This document shows, in pieces, positions 57,179-64,000 of a stretch of 64,000 nucleotides of DNA (position 1 is the first letter of the stretch; every line of letters begins with the position of its first letter). Source of the DNA: Ixodes scapularis. Its lineage: Eukaryota > Arthropoda > Arachnida > Ixodida > Ixodidae. Position numbers and translations under genes: made by a program. The notes beneath the pieces were generated by a model. That model ran no database searches and was not told the origin of the DNA. It worked only from the letters and a program-made list of their open reading frames with translations. Location of the stretch: contig NW_024609839.1 in the NCBI RefSeq assembly GCF_016920785.2, forward strand, positions 19,221,085 through 19,285,084. The letters run 5' to 3'.

Positions 57179-57850
57179 TTATCTGTGGCCATTTTTTTCG
57201 AAATTATCTGCAACTATAACTAAGTTATCTTGTATAGCTTGTAATTCAATTTCAGTAATGTTATTCATAGATAAAAATAAATACTGCTTCGCTTTGTTCC
57301 TGTCATCTGCTGTATATTTAATTATGGGGCTTAATAATCTTTCGTCCAATTCATCGATGAATGTTTGTGCCATATCGATCTTACTCTCGAGAGATTTAAA
57401 AATCTTGTAAGCATTAGTAGGAGTGTCTTTTAACCAATAAAGGAAATCTGCCTCCCATTTCGTTGATCCGATCTCAGATCGAAATAGCTCTTTTAAACTC
57501 GATGCGAACAGAGGATGGTTTGAAGACCACGATGGATGTTGAGATACTTTGGAAACCCACTCTGTAAATTCTAGCCTATTGCTGAACAGGGTATCGATAT
57601 AAAAAATGCTACGCTTTTCTATATACCGCATATTTTCTCCGTAAACGCTTTTTTCTAAAACGCGTAACGCTTCACTGTATATTTGCTTAACTTTAAGTAG
57701 AAAGGATTCGTCTTTTTCATTGTGAAGATTAAAAGCCAATTTTTCCACTTCGTCTAAATTATAAACATCCAGGTTCAACCAACTATCGAGAAGACTTTTC
57801 ACTTCGGCTTCTCTATTGTCTAAAACGGACGCTTCCATTTCTTTGTGCAT
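57179..57850 (-). CDS. Unknown protein, 223 residues, intact
   Basis: The start is MHKEMEASVLDN at 57850 (the Met four codons on is also possible). Acidic/basic mixed and predicted almost entirely helical (DEVEKLAFNLHNEKDES, VKQIYSEALRVLEKS), with Trp-rich patches (WEADFLYWLKDTP). No signal peptide or membrane span. Stop TAA at 57179 overlaps the start of the following membrane-protein gene. It has survived without damage next to a transposon-split neighbour. Helical repeats suggest a structural or scaffolding protein, which is inference. No family recognised. Confidence 0.65.
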   Translation of the reverse strand: MHKEMEASVLDNREAEVKSLLDSWLNLDVYNLDEVEKLAFNLHNEKDESFLLKVKQIYSEALRVLEKSVYGENMRYIEKRSIFYIDTLFSNRLEFTEWVSKVSQHPSWSSNHPLFASSLKELFRSEIGSTKWEADFLYWLKDTPTNAYKIFKSLESKIDMAQTFIDELDERLLSPIIKYTADDRNKAKQYLFLSMNNITEIELQAIQDNLVIVADNFEKNGHR

Positions 57851-57868
57851 GCGTGCCAGGTCTCGAAT

Positions 57869-58270
57869 TCATATCGTGGGTAAAATTGCTCCGAGTATGT
57901 TACATACCGGATCGCTATAAAATCTATACATGACAGACTTGAGTGCCGGAATTGCAACTTCTCTTTTAAGCTCCAGAGAAATATCCTTCTCTTCCAATTG
58001 AGTGAATTCGTTTAACAAGAATTTGGTATGTTTCGGTAGGAAATCAATAGCGTAGTCATGAATATTAACTAAAGTAGAAATACTAGGCAATCCGTACAAA
58101 GTTTGAAAGACAATATCTACCATATTGTCGTCTATCTGATAGTTTGTATGTAAGCCAACCTTATCGTACAGATCTACATTGTGTAATTTAAAAGCTTCGT
58201 CCGCTCTACGTTCGAGTTCGCGGTCAAATTCGGTCGGAATATTCGAAAACGGTGTATATAATAAATCCAT
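57869..58270 (-). CDS. Unknown protein, 133 residues, intact
   Basis: Start MDLLYTPFSNIPTEFDREL at 58270, nine bases after the stop of the H4-like gene, and end CNILGAILPTI at 57869, 18 bases before the next gene. Charged helical N-terminus (RRADEAFKLHN), then YGLPSISTLVNIHDYAIDF. No membrane span of clear strength and no recognised family. Undamaged frame and very short spacers support a genuine gene of a co-oriented cluster running 59152 to 54401. Confidence 0.62.
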   Translation of the reverse strand: MDLLYTPFSNIPTEFDRELERRADEAFKLHNVDLYDKVGLHTNYQIDDNMVDIVFQTLYGLPSISTLVNIHDYAIDFLPKHTKFLLNEFTQLEEKDISLELKREVAIPALKSVMYRFYSDPVCNILGAILPTI

Positions 58271-58279
58271 TTTTATTTA

Positions 58280-58549
58280 TTAGTATCCAAGTATGCGAAT
58301 ATTTTCTACTCGAAGTGCTTGTTCAACGTCCTTCTTCATAACTGTCCTGCGTTGGCGATACCTTGAAAATGTAATGGCGCGACGCACTGCGTTGTCCAGA
58401 AACCTGCGAATTTCCTTTTGTACTTCGGCGTGAAGATCGCTGGAGCCACGTACTACGCTGCTCCGAAGACTCAAGCGTTTCAATTCGTTCTTGCATAAGT
58501 CAGTATTATCCTTCTTTCTATTGTGTCTGCTCACCCTTGATTTCGCCAT
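58280..58549 (-). CDS. Divergent histone H4-like protein
   Basis: 89 residues, intact. A basic tail (MAKSRVSRHNRKK) precedes a histone fold that follows eukaryotic H4 in order: LKRLSLRSSVVRGSSDLHAE corresponds to the RRLARRGGVKRIS..IYEE segment, IRRFLDNAVRRAITF to the long alpha-2 helix, and RRTVMKKDVEQAL with a final ILGY to the RKTVTAMDVVYAL...LYGF end. Only roughly a quarter to a third of residues match H4, which in animals is almost invariant. It therefore cannot be a tick H4 gene. Virus-borne H4 proteins are known from bracoviruses, and histone-like proteins from several giant-virus groups; this one is far more divergent than the bracoviral ones. It probably binds DNA, to compact viral DNA or alter host chromatin (inference). 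It sits in a minus-strand cluster of orphan genes. Confidence 0.82.
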   Translation of the reverse strand: MAKSRVSRHNRKKDNTDLCKNELKRLSLRSSVVRGSSDLHAEVQKEIRRFLDNAVRRAITFSRYRQRRTVMKKDVEQALRVENIRILGY

Positions 58550-58630
58550 GACTCCACTTTTTTTTTTTATTTTGTATTTAGCTTAGAGAAATAAAGTAGT
58601 GTAACACTTATGGTTTTTTTTTCATTCATT

Positions 58631-59152
58631 CTATTGTTTGGGCTCTTCCCATAAATTTGCTAGAACATCTTTAACAATCTGTCCGAAAGATTTATCGTCA
58701 ACCTCACTGCCTAGCAAATTTTCAGAGTCTTTGGGCGTTTGCCTGGCATGTAGCACGTAATCTCTGAAATACGAGGTATTAACCGCTTCTTTTTTCCTGT
58801 CGTCGTAGGCCAGTTGTAGCCAATCATTGACATCGGTATCGCTGGAAGTGTCTCTGGAAGGCGTGTATTTTCGATCGAACCAAGCTGTTCCTAATAAGAC
58901 TTTTCCGTTGTTAAAGAATTCGTCGATTTCTCGAAGATCCTGTTGTGTCAGAGAAGAATCTGCAGACTCGTAACGTGAAAAGATTTCGGACGGAGAAGAG
59001 GAAGGCTCGATTGGAACATACTTCTGGTCGGCGTCATTTAATAGACGAAGGACGTGAGCAGCGGAATAGACGACTCGACTACACTGCTGCTTCAACCAAT
59101 CGTGGCCTTCTTTGCTTAAGAGGGACGTCTGCAAGAAAATGTGGTGCGACAT
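58631..59152 (-). CDS. Unknown protein, 173 residues, intact
   Basis: Start MSHHIFLQTSLLSKEGHDWL at 59152. Ser/Asp-rich middle (PSSSPSEIFSRYESADSS, SRDTSSDTDVNDWL) and acidic end (GQIVKDVLANLWEEPK). Hydrophilic throughout, with no membrane span and no family recognised. It is the first gene of the minus-strand cluster and is divergent from the damaged gene at 59230, with about 80 bases between. It could be a soluble regulatory or virion protein, but no motif supports a specific role. Confidence 0.6.
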   Translation of the reverse strand: MSHHIFLQTSLLSKEGHDWLKQQCSRVVYSAAHVLRLLNDADQKYVPIEPSSSPSEIFSRYESADSSLTQQDLREIDEFFNNGKVLLGTAWFDRKYTPSRDTSSDTDVNDWLQLAYDDRKKEAVNTSYFRDYVLHARQTPKDSENLLGSEVDDKSFGQIVKDVLANLWEEPKQ

Positions 59153-59229
59153 ATTTTGTTATAACAACCATATTATTCCATTATCGTATCGTCTAGTGTG
59201 TGTAATCAAGCGTGTAACTGCTCGCCAAA

Positions 59230-59782
59230 ATGCAAGGCCACGTGATCTTGTTGATTTCATTTATTTGTTAGAACAGATACACATATCTGTTATAAGTAAC
59301 GTCAGAAATCATCTATGCATCAAGACTATAGTAGAAATATTTCACTTCATCACCAACGGTAAGCATCGTACGCACATGCGCGTCTTTTTACACGTCGTAC
59401 GATTACAGCCTTGGTATTTCGACATTATATGCAAGTATATAGATTATAGAATTTATCGGCATAACAAATGTGTTCTTTTTTCCGTGATACCGAGGTACTC
59501 CCCCATTTGGATTTCGCCGTACCCAAACATAGAAACTCGAATATATTGTGAAACTATCAATGTTTTGAATGTAAGTACAACGAGTTCCTTGACTTTTTTC
59601 ACGGCATGCGTTCACAAACTTAGCATCATGTTGCATTTAGACCCTTTGTATTAAAAGACGTAATTCAACCTAGTACCATTCCAAATCCGAGAATGCACGA
59701 CATGTTTATGAATATATTGTATTATAAAGACGTCTATCATAATATATGCGATTATTTAGAATGGTTTGAAAGATTGAAATAA
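59230..59782 (+). pseudogene. Unknown viral-like protein (two frameshifts)
   Basis: Probably starts MQGHVILLIS at 59230. After a shift near 59257 it continues IYLLEQIHISVISNVRN, FHFITNGKHRTHMRVF, YFDIICKYIDYRIYRHNK, FSVIPRYSPIWISPYPN. A second shift near 59645 leads to VLKDVIQPSTIPNPRMHDMF and ends YLEWFERLK with TAA at 59780-59782, overlapping AATAAA. About 180 residues, aromatic-rich, with no Cys/His cluster or membrane helix of note. Not recognised. The choice of start is uncertain because the first segment is so short. Confidence 0.5.
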
Positions 59783-59848
59783 ATAAAGAACTGCTAGATG
59801 GTTAAAAAAATGAAAATGAAGTAATATCACTGAAAAGAAAAAAAAATT

Positions 59849-60247
59849 ATGTCAAAACATAAATCTAAATCCAAGAAGCATAAGCATGAAAGTCGTCACC
59901 ACCACCACCACCATCGTCGTAGTCGAGACAAAAATGTCATTTGTTTAATAGTAGACGAATGGAACGCGGCTGACGAAAAACCCGAAACTAGCAATGTCGT
60001 GCCGAGATTCGATCGCTTTATAAGAGAGAATACGGACACGTCTTTTACATTAGTAAGCGAGGGTGATGAGGATGTTTCGACCGGAGACAAAGACACCCTA
60101 TCCAATTCAAATGAAAATACTTACCACGATACTAAAAGCATTGGAGAAGAAAGAAAATGTATCGATAGATTCGCCGACGGGATCGGGCAAGTCATTAGCC
60201 TTGATCAATGCAGCGAGGTGCTGGATTTCGAAGAATCCGACCACTAG
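59849..60247 (+). CDS. Basic His/Lys-rich small protein overlapping the helicase
   Basis: Starts MSKHKSKSKKHKHESR followed by six His and RRSRDK, then VICLIVDEWNAADEK and an acidic Ser/Asp-rich part. The first 70 codons look like real coding sequence. From 60066 onward the frame overlaps the helicase gene for 180 bases and looks less natural. Either the genes genuinely overlap or this frame once ended earlier. A basic, His-rich head suggests nucleic-acid or metal binding, but this is composition only. No family recognised. Confidence 0.5.
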   Translation: MSKHKSKSKKHKHESRHHHHHHRRSRDKNVICLIVDEWNAADEKPETSNVVPRFDRFIRENTDTSFTLVSEGDEDVSTGDKDTLSNSNENTYHDTKSIGEERKCIDRFADGIGQVISLDQCSEVLDFEESDH

Positions 60248-61928
60248 CGTCGTGTATTTCTGTTCTCGGACTCACGAGCAACTCTATCATATTACAAACA
60301 CCGTTCGACAGGTGGATTCTACGATTAACACGGCAAGGCTCATGGGCAAGGAAAAGTTATGTCTTTACAAGAATCCTCATGGAATGGGTAACATGGCATG
60401 CCTCTGTAATACCGTGAAAAAGAAATCTTGTATGTATTTTGCGAATATTGGTAAAGTAGAGCACCCGAAATCTGCGTCCTCAATCATCGATATGGAAGAT
60501 TTAGTAAATCAATGTTCTACTTTAAAGATTTGTCCTTATTATACTGACGTAAATTATACGAAGAAGGCTCGTATACTTTTGTGTCCATATAATTATATTC
60601 TGGATCCATTTATTCGAAACTCAATGGACATATCGTTGACAGATTCACTCGTAATTATAGACGAAGCTCACAACATTGAAAATGTTTGTCGCGAGAGTTT
60701 TTCTTTCGAAGCTTCGTGTAGTACGATGGAAAATTTCAAACATAGCGTGCAACCTGGCTCTGCCATATACATTATGTTTGTTAATTTGCTCAAAATGATA
60801 AAGCAAATTAAATTGCGCTCACAAAGAGACAGAGATTACGTTATGACAGGAACTGAATATTTGGAACTACTTCGTAAGTACATAACCGTAGATGTCATAC
60901 CTCCGGAAAAGGACGAAAAAATTATTCGCTTCATGGACAAATTTACGGCAAACATTAATCTCATAACAGAGTACGATTTCGAAGGATTTAGGGTCGTAGT
61001 CTCTGGTGACAAATTTAGAGTCATTTGCCTCGATTCTCGTTATGCAATGGAATCTGTTGCAAAGAACACTCGCACTATAGTTTTGGCTTCGGGTACTCTA
61101 TCTCCCACGACTTCGTACGAGGCGGAGCTTGGTTTAAAATTTAAACATAAAATAATTGGAAATCACGTCGTTCCACCAGAAAATGTGCTCATAAAAAGAA
61201 TTTCACATTCACTGAACGGTAAAAGGTCTTTGAGGCTTACCTATAATGCATACAACGACATTCGCATAGTTTCCGACATTGGAGAATTGTTAATTAGTGT
61301 GTGTCAAACTATGAAACTTAGCGAAGTTGGCGCTTGTGGCGGTGGAGTTCTCTGTTTTTTTCCGTCTTATCAAGCAATGTCGAAATGTATCGAAATTTGG
61401 AAGACGGCGATGGACGACGTTTGGAAGTCTCTCATGCGAGAGACGAACGGTTGCATCTACGTCGAAGACCCGCTGCGCAACACCATCAATGGCTACATCG
61501 AATCCATCGCCTGCGGTGAAGTGTCTCTAATGTGTGCGGTGCATCGCGGACGCATAAGTGAAGGAATCGATTTCAGCGACAACTTAGCCCGTGCCGTGAT
61601 CTCTATAGGCATTCCGTTTCCATCGACGCAACAGGAGGACGTGCATTTCAAGATGAAGTTCAACGACGCTCGACAACCACAACTTCTCGACGGACGGCAT
61701 TGGTACCAGATACAAGCCATGCGTGCAGTCAACCAAGCAGTGGGTCGTTGTATTCGTCATTCTAAAGACTGGGGCCTCATACTCCTCGTGGATCATCGTT
61801 TCTTCCAGAATGAAATTTGGATCGGGATGTCCGACTGGATCAAGTGCATTGAGAAGCAGCAATCAATTCACCAGCGCAACAGCACAGCCATCGTGGAGGA
61901 ATTATCTATTTTTTTCAAAAATAAATAA
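60066..61928 (+). CDS. Fe-S superfamily 2 DNA helicase (RAD3/XPD-RTEL1-FANCJ type), intact
   Basis: 620 residues from the first ATG (MRMFRPETK). Q-motif-like PYPIQMKI, then Walker A SPTGSGKS (36-43), Ia FCSRTHEQLYH, Fe-S cysteines in KLCLY, CLCNTVKKKSC and LKICPYY, Walker B IIDEAH (DEAH at 199-202), motif III ASGTLSP (341-347), motif V RISEGIDFS (from 496), and motif VI QAVGRCIRH (557-565). This is the full 5'-to-3' DEAH helicase core of the XPD/FANCJ/RTEL1/DDX11 family, without the long C-terminal extension of tick RTEL1. In cells such enzymes unwind forked DNA, G-quadruplexes or D-loops; here a role in viral DNA replication or repair is inferred. It has no introns, stops or frameshifts, unlike many neighbours. 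The gene ends in TAAATAAA, four bases before the next ATG. Confidence 0.92.
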   Translation: MRMFRPETKTPYPIQMKILTTILKALEKKENVSIDSPTGSGKSLALINAARCWISKNPTTSVVYFCSRTHEQLYHITNTVRQVDSTINTARLMGKEKLCLYKNPHGMGNMACLCNTVKKKSCMYFANIGKVEHPKSASSIIDMEDLVNQCSTLKICPYYTDVNYTKKARILLCPYNYILDPFIRNSMDISLTDSLVIIDEAHNIENVCRESFSFEASCSTMENFKHSVQPGSAIYIMFVNLLKMIKQIKLRSQRDRDYVMTGTEYLELLRKYITVDVIPPEKDEKIIRFMDKFTANINLITEYDFEGFRVVVSGDKFRVICLDSRYAMESVAKNTRTIVLASGTLSPTTSYEAELGLKFKHKIIGNHVVPPENVLIKRISHSLNGKRSLRLTYNAYNDIRIVSDIGELLISVCQTMKLSEVGACGGGVLCFFPSYQAMSKCIEIWKTAMDDVWKSLMRETNGCIYVEDPLRNTINGYIESIACGEVSLMCAVHRGRISEGIDFSDNLARAVISIGIPFPSTQQEDVHFKMKFNDARQPQLLDGRHWYQIQAMRAVNQAVGRCIRHSKDWGLILLVDHRFFQNEIWIGMSDWIKCIEKQQSIHQRNSTAIVEELSIFFKNK

Positions 61929-61932
61929 AAAC

Positions 61933-62875
61933 ATGACCACAACGATCGAAAGTATTGTCGCTTATTTAGAGATGCGTAAAAAGAACATTACGCCCGAATT
62001 CTTACGTTGTTTTTTCGCACACAATTACGATAACGAGGCTATGCCAATAATATATATTATCGTATTTTTATGGCAACGTTCGGCGGACATTTTGAGTTTA
62101 TACGCAAAAGTGTATTTGGAAAAATATCCATTATACAATAAATCCATGAGTGTGGCCAAAGAGCTTTTGAAACAGGCAAACAACTGTGGAAAGAAACACG
62201 AAGAATATGATAGTAAGTTCTTTGAATTCGGTAAAGTCTTGATGCGTTTTGGTGTAGGCTTGAATGACGTCTACACAAAAAACATAAAACACATTCAAGA
62301 CACGTTAGCGATAGTACATTATGTACTCAGATTTCATCAGCGTCAAGCGTGTATTAATATGTGGCGAAACAGTAATAATTATAAATCGCTCTGGGTGTTT
62401 TCAGAAATGATGGTATCAATACCGTTGGAAAATCGATCTTTAATTTATGTCATGCACTACTGCCAACATTTAGAGTCTGAGATGGATGCTGCATTTTTCG
62501 AGAGATTGTTTACCACCTGGTCTAAAATAGACGCCAGTGTGGTACAATTCAACGTAAGCTCGATCAACTTGAACCAATATACATTAGACTGCATGTCTAC
62601 CATCGGAGTATCCGCAGAAGACGACACCACGCCAAATTATTTCGCATTAGGCGTACCTGACGAATTGACGGTATTAGAAGCACACATGAAAACTTTACAA
62701 TACCAATTTATAACGCCCGTGTATCGGAATAAGTACGTTAAAAATAAGCCAAAATCTTTAAAGTATATTTCTTGGTTGGTTATGGAAATAATATTGAGAT
62801 TCGGTAAACATAAATCTTTACAATTATTCGAAAGTGACATGAAAAATATTTATGCAGAAATAATCAAAGCCGGTC
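61933..62875 (+). pseudogene. Unknown viral-like protein, 3'-truncated at the island edge
   Basis: Starts MTTTIESIVAYLEMRKKN four bases after the helicase stop. Predicted all-helical with repeated aromatic helices (IIYIIVFLWQRSADILSLYA, KHIQDTLAIVHYVLRFHQR, KSLWVFSEMMVS). The frame is coherent for about 313 residues to IYAEIIKAGR. It then passes without a stop into a GTCT-rich, CpG-rich tract of different composition, ending by chance at 63126. The true C-terminus is lost at the junction. No family recognised; helical repeats might indicate a scaffold protein. Confidence 0.65.
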
Positions 62876-63650
62876 GTCTGTCTGTCTGGTTTGTCTGTTT
62901 GCGGGGCAAGGACGTTGCTCGAAGAAGCGAAGAGAGAGGCTTCAGTTGCCATAGCGACGGAGGGACGCACGCAAGTGTCGTTCACAGCGCAAGGAGTTGG
63001 CGAGCCCAACCAGCCGTTCGCGCGCGTTGCATGCCGGTCGCGGGCCGGCTGCTTCTATCCACAAACATGGCGTCGGTGGTGATCGTCGACGTAGACGGCG
63101 TGGTGGAAGCTCATCGTTCCGCGTAAAAGCGCTATCCTCGACTGTTAATTTTCATTGTGTGTCGCTATGATAACCCAGCACGTACTGGAAGGGAAGATCC
63201 ACCTACTCGTGGCAGCACTCTCAAGACAGCAGAAACGCCCGTGTCGTCGTGTTTGTTTACTTCGACTACGGTGGTGCTTTCTCAGCATTTGTGTTTTCGA
63301 ACATCGCCCGGATTTCTTATTTGGAGCATTTCATATGTGCATTTCATGCCTTTTTTTGAGCATTTCATGCGCGTACCATATAAAGGATGTGAATTTTCAC
63401 GCGTTTTCATCACCGGAGAAAAGTGATTAGGGTTAGCAATCCTGAACGCTCCCAACGTCCATCCGCAACCCGGGACGCCGTTAAAAGGCTGCGCTAGACA
63501 AAAGTCGCTGATTTCTTTCAAAATGTGTGACACACTTGAGAGATAAGTGTACTAGTCTGGTGAAATACAGACTTTCCTAAAACTAAGCTTTATTTTTAAT
63601 CTTATATAAAATAATTTTGATTTACAATGGCAAGTTGTCTCATGGCATGT
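62876..63650. other. Right flank of island, no gene recognised
   Basis: Begins with GTCTGTCTGTCTGG and a CpG-rich ~250-bp stretch, unlike the AT-rich island. This could be host sequence, such as a promoter or first exon (ATG at 63067, MASVVIVDVDGVVE), or another transposon end. No clear family. Confidence 0.4.
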
Positions 63651-63750
63651 ATTTTGGCCCGAAAAATTGATGCTTTGGTTATAACGCGGTACCGCTTATA
63701 GTGCGGATTTTCGTGACTCCCGAGACATACGTTATATGCGGTCTACACTG
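63651..63750 (-). mobile_element. Possible pogo/Tigger-type terminal repeat
   Basis: Read on the minus strand it begins CAGTGTAGACCGCATATAAC and continues with CGCACTATAAGCGG and CGCGTTATAACC, in the style of pogo/Tigger ends, next to TA at 63751-63752. The other end was not found. Confidence 0.4.
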
Positions 63751-63752
63751 TA

Positions 63753-64000
63753 TTGCGAGCAAAGGTTTCCATGTTGCGCATTTCCGACTTGCAAACAGTG
63801 GGACTAATAAAAAAAATCTTTATTCACAAAAAAGTGTGACGTCTTTTTTTTTGTTATTTAAGCAGCGATTTCGCCCCCCCCCTAAAACCAATGTCTGGGA
63901 CCGCCACTGGACGAAGGGCACTGCAGGTGTATACCGGCTGAACAGGAACCATAAGCATTACCGTCAGATACTTGGACAGATGGCACTCTCCGGGCTGCTG
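63753..64000. other. Window end, no gene recognised
   Basis: Repetitive-looking sequence without an open frame of interest. Confidence 0.3.

Larger units (their letters stand above)
54642..57192 (-). pseudogene. C-terminally membrane-anchored viral-like protein, split by transposon
   Basis: Starts MATDNRRESLFWALFHPAAS at 57192, overlapping the end of the preceding gene by 14 bases. After about 38 codons it is cut by a TTAA-target element (55388-57073). It resumes near 55383; the frame must also shift once in the T8 run around 55350 before reading NAKNDVIPCAHYDWRVRQHW. Without the insertion it would be about 290 residues. The C-terminus has one hydrophobic span (YIIGGSIAAASLIILLGCAY) followed by KHSRKRTR, a single-pass tail anchor with a basic cytoplasmic or virion-interior end. 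Family unknown; tail-anchored envelope proteins exist in many large arthropod DNA viruses, but I cannot match it to one. Confidence 0.65.
38314..62875. other. Integrated segment of a large DNA virus-like genome
   Basis: About twenty adjacent genes on both strands, with intergenic gaps mostly below 100 bp. Some stops and starts overlap, and stop codons overlap AATAAA in many cases. Content includes kinases, an H4-like histone, an Fe-S helicase and orphan families, with no resemblance to tick genes or transposons. Four transposons (about 7.9 kb together) interrupt it, leaving about 16.7 kb of island sequence. Interpretation as an endogenous viral element is inference from packing and gene content. 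The family is unknown, and no polymerase, capsid or entry genes are seen. Confidence 0.7.

Noticed and set aside
61723..61932. N-terminal extension of the last island gene upstream of 61933
   Set aside because: This part is an out-of-frame reading of the helicase motif VI region; the ATG at 61933 just after the helicase stop is the natural start.
38314..62875. African swine fever-like insertion, as known from soft ticks
   Set aside because: None of the readable proteins resembles asfarvirus genes I know, and spliced genes would be out of place in a cytoplasmic virus.
38314..62875. Polinton/adintovirus
   Set aside because: No protein-primed polymerase, retroviral-type integrase, packaging ATPase or adenovirus-type protease was found, and the island lacks recognisable terminal repeats.
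38314..62875. Assignment to nudivirus, nimavirus or another named family
   Set aside because: Compact layout and tail-anchored protein are suggestive only; no core gene (entry factors, polymerase subunits, capsid) could be recognised.

Overview
The window looks like a chromosomal piece of an ixodid (hard) tick genome. It is packed with eukaryotic transposons: I-type LINEs with RNase H, a CR1/L2/Jockey-like LINE, a Ty3/Gypsy element, PIF/Harbinger and pogo-like DNA transposons. It also carries two copies of a tRNA-related SINE core that matches, from memory, the abundant tick 'Ruka'-type SINE. No bacterial operons, rRNA, CRISPR or convincing tRNA gene were seen.

Layout. 1-4 kb: relics of PIF/Harbinger transposase (HARBI1-like), including a three-exon gene whose splice sites can be read. 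4-21.4 kb: a nested stack of LINEs. It holds a full-length I-type element (5274-11129) with an 11-bp target duplication, truncated relatives, a CR1/L2-like element inside another I copy, and an I element whose ORF2 body appears inverted next to its own ORF1. 21.4-24.3 kb: remains of a probable Harbinger partner gene with a ~1.1 kb tandem duplication. 24.9-29.25 kb: a decayed Gypsy element. 29.25-38.3 kb: gene-poor DNA with small terminal-inverted-repeat elements, a palindromic satellite and a ~770 bp direct duplication carrying the SINE.

38.3-62.9 kb: the most unusual part, an island of about twenty tightly packed, AT-richer genes that do not resemble tick genes or known transposons. Genes sit on both strands with gaps of tens of bases, overlapping starts and stops, and stops that overlap AATAAA signals. 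Recognisable members are three different protein kinases (one only an N-lobe fragment), a possible PD-(D/E)XK nuclease, a very divergent histone H4-like protein, an intact iron-sulphur superfamily-2 helicase of the RAD3/RTEL1/FANCJ type, a C-terminally membrane-anchored protein, a duplicated family of unknown proteins, and a large gene with a tail of tiny phase-1 exons separated by introns of 60-68 nt. This gene set and packing indicate an integrated segment of a large nuclear DNA virus of arthropods. I could not place it in a family: no polymerase, capsid or entry gene is visible.

The island is a fossil. Four unrelated transposons interrupt it (a LINE at 39.92-41.08 kb, TIR elements at 45.48-49.05 and 52.75-54.21 kb, and a TTAA-target element at 55.38-57.08 kb). 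Several genes carry nonsense codons or frameshifts, yet the helicase, the H4-like gene, the 636-codon exon and several small ORFs remain open. Right of ~62.9 kb the window returns to ordinary repeat-bearing flanking DNA.
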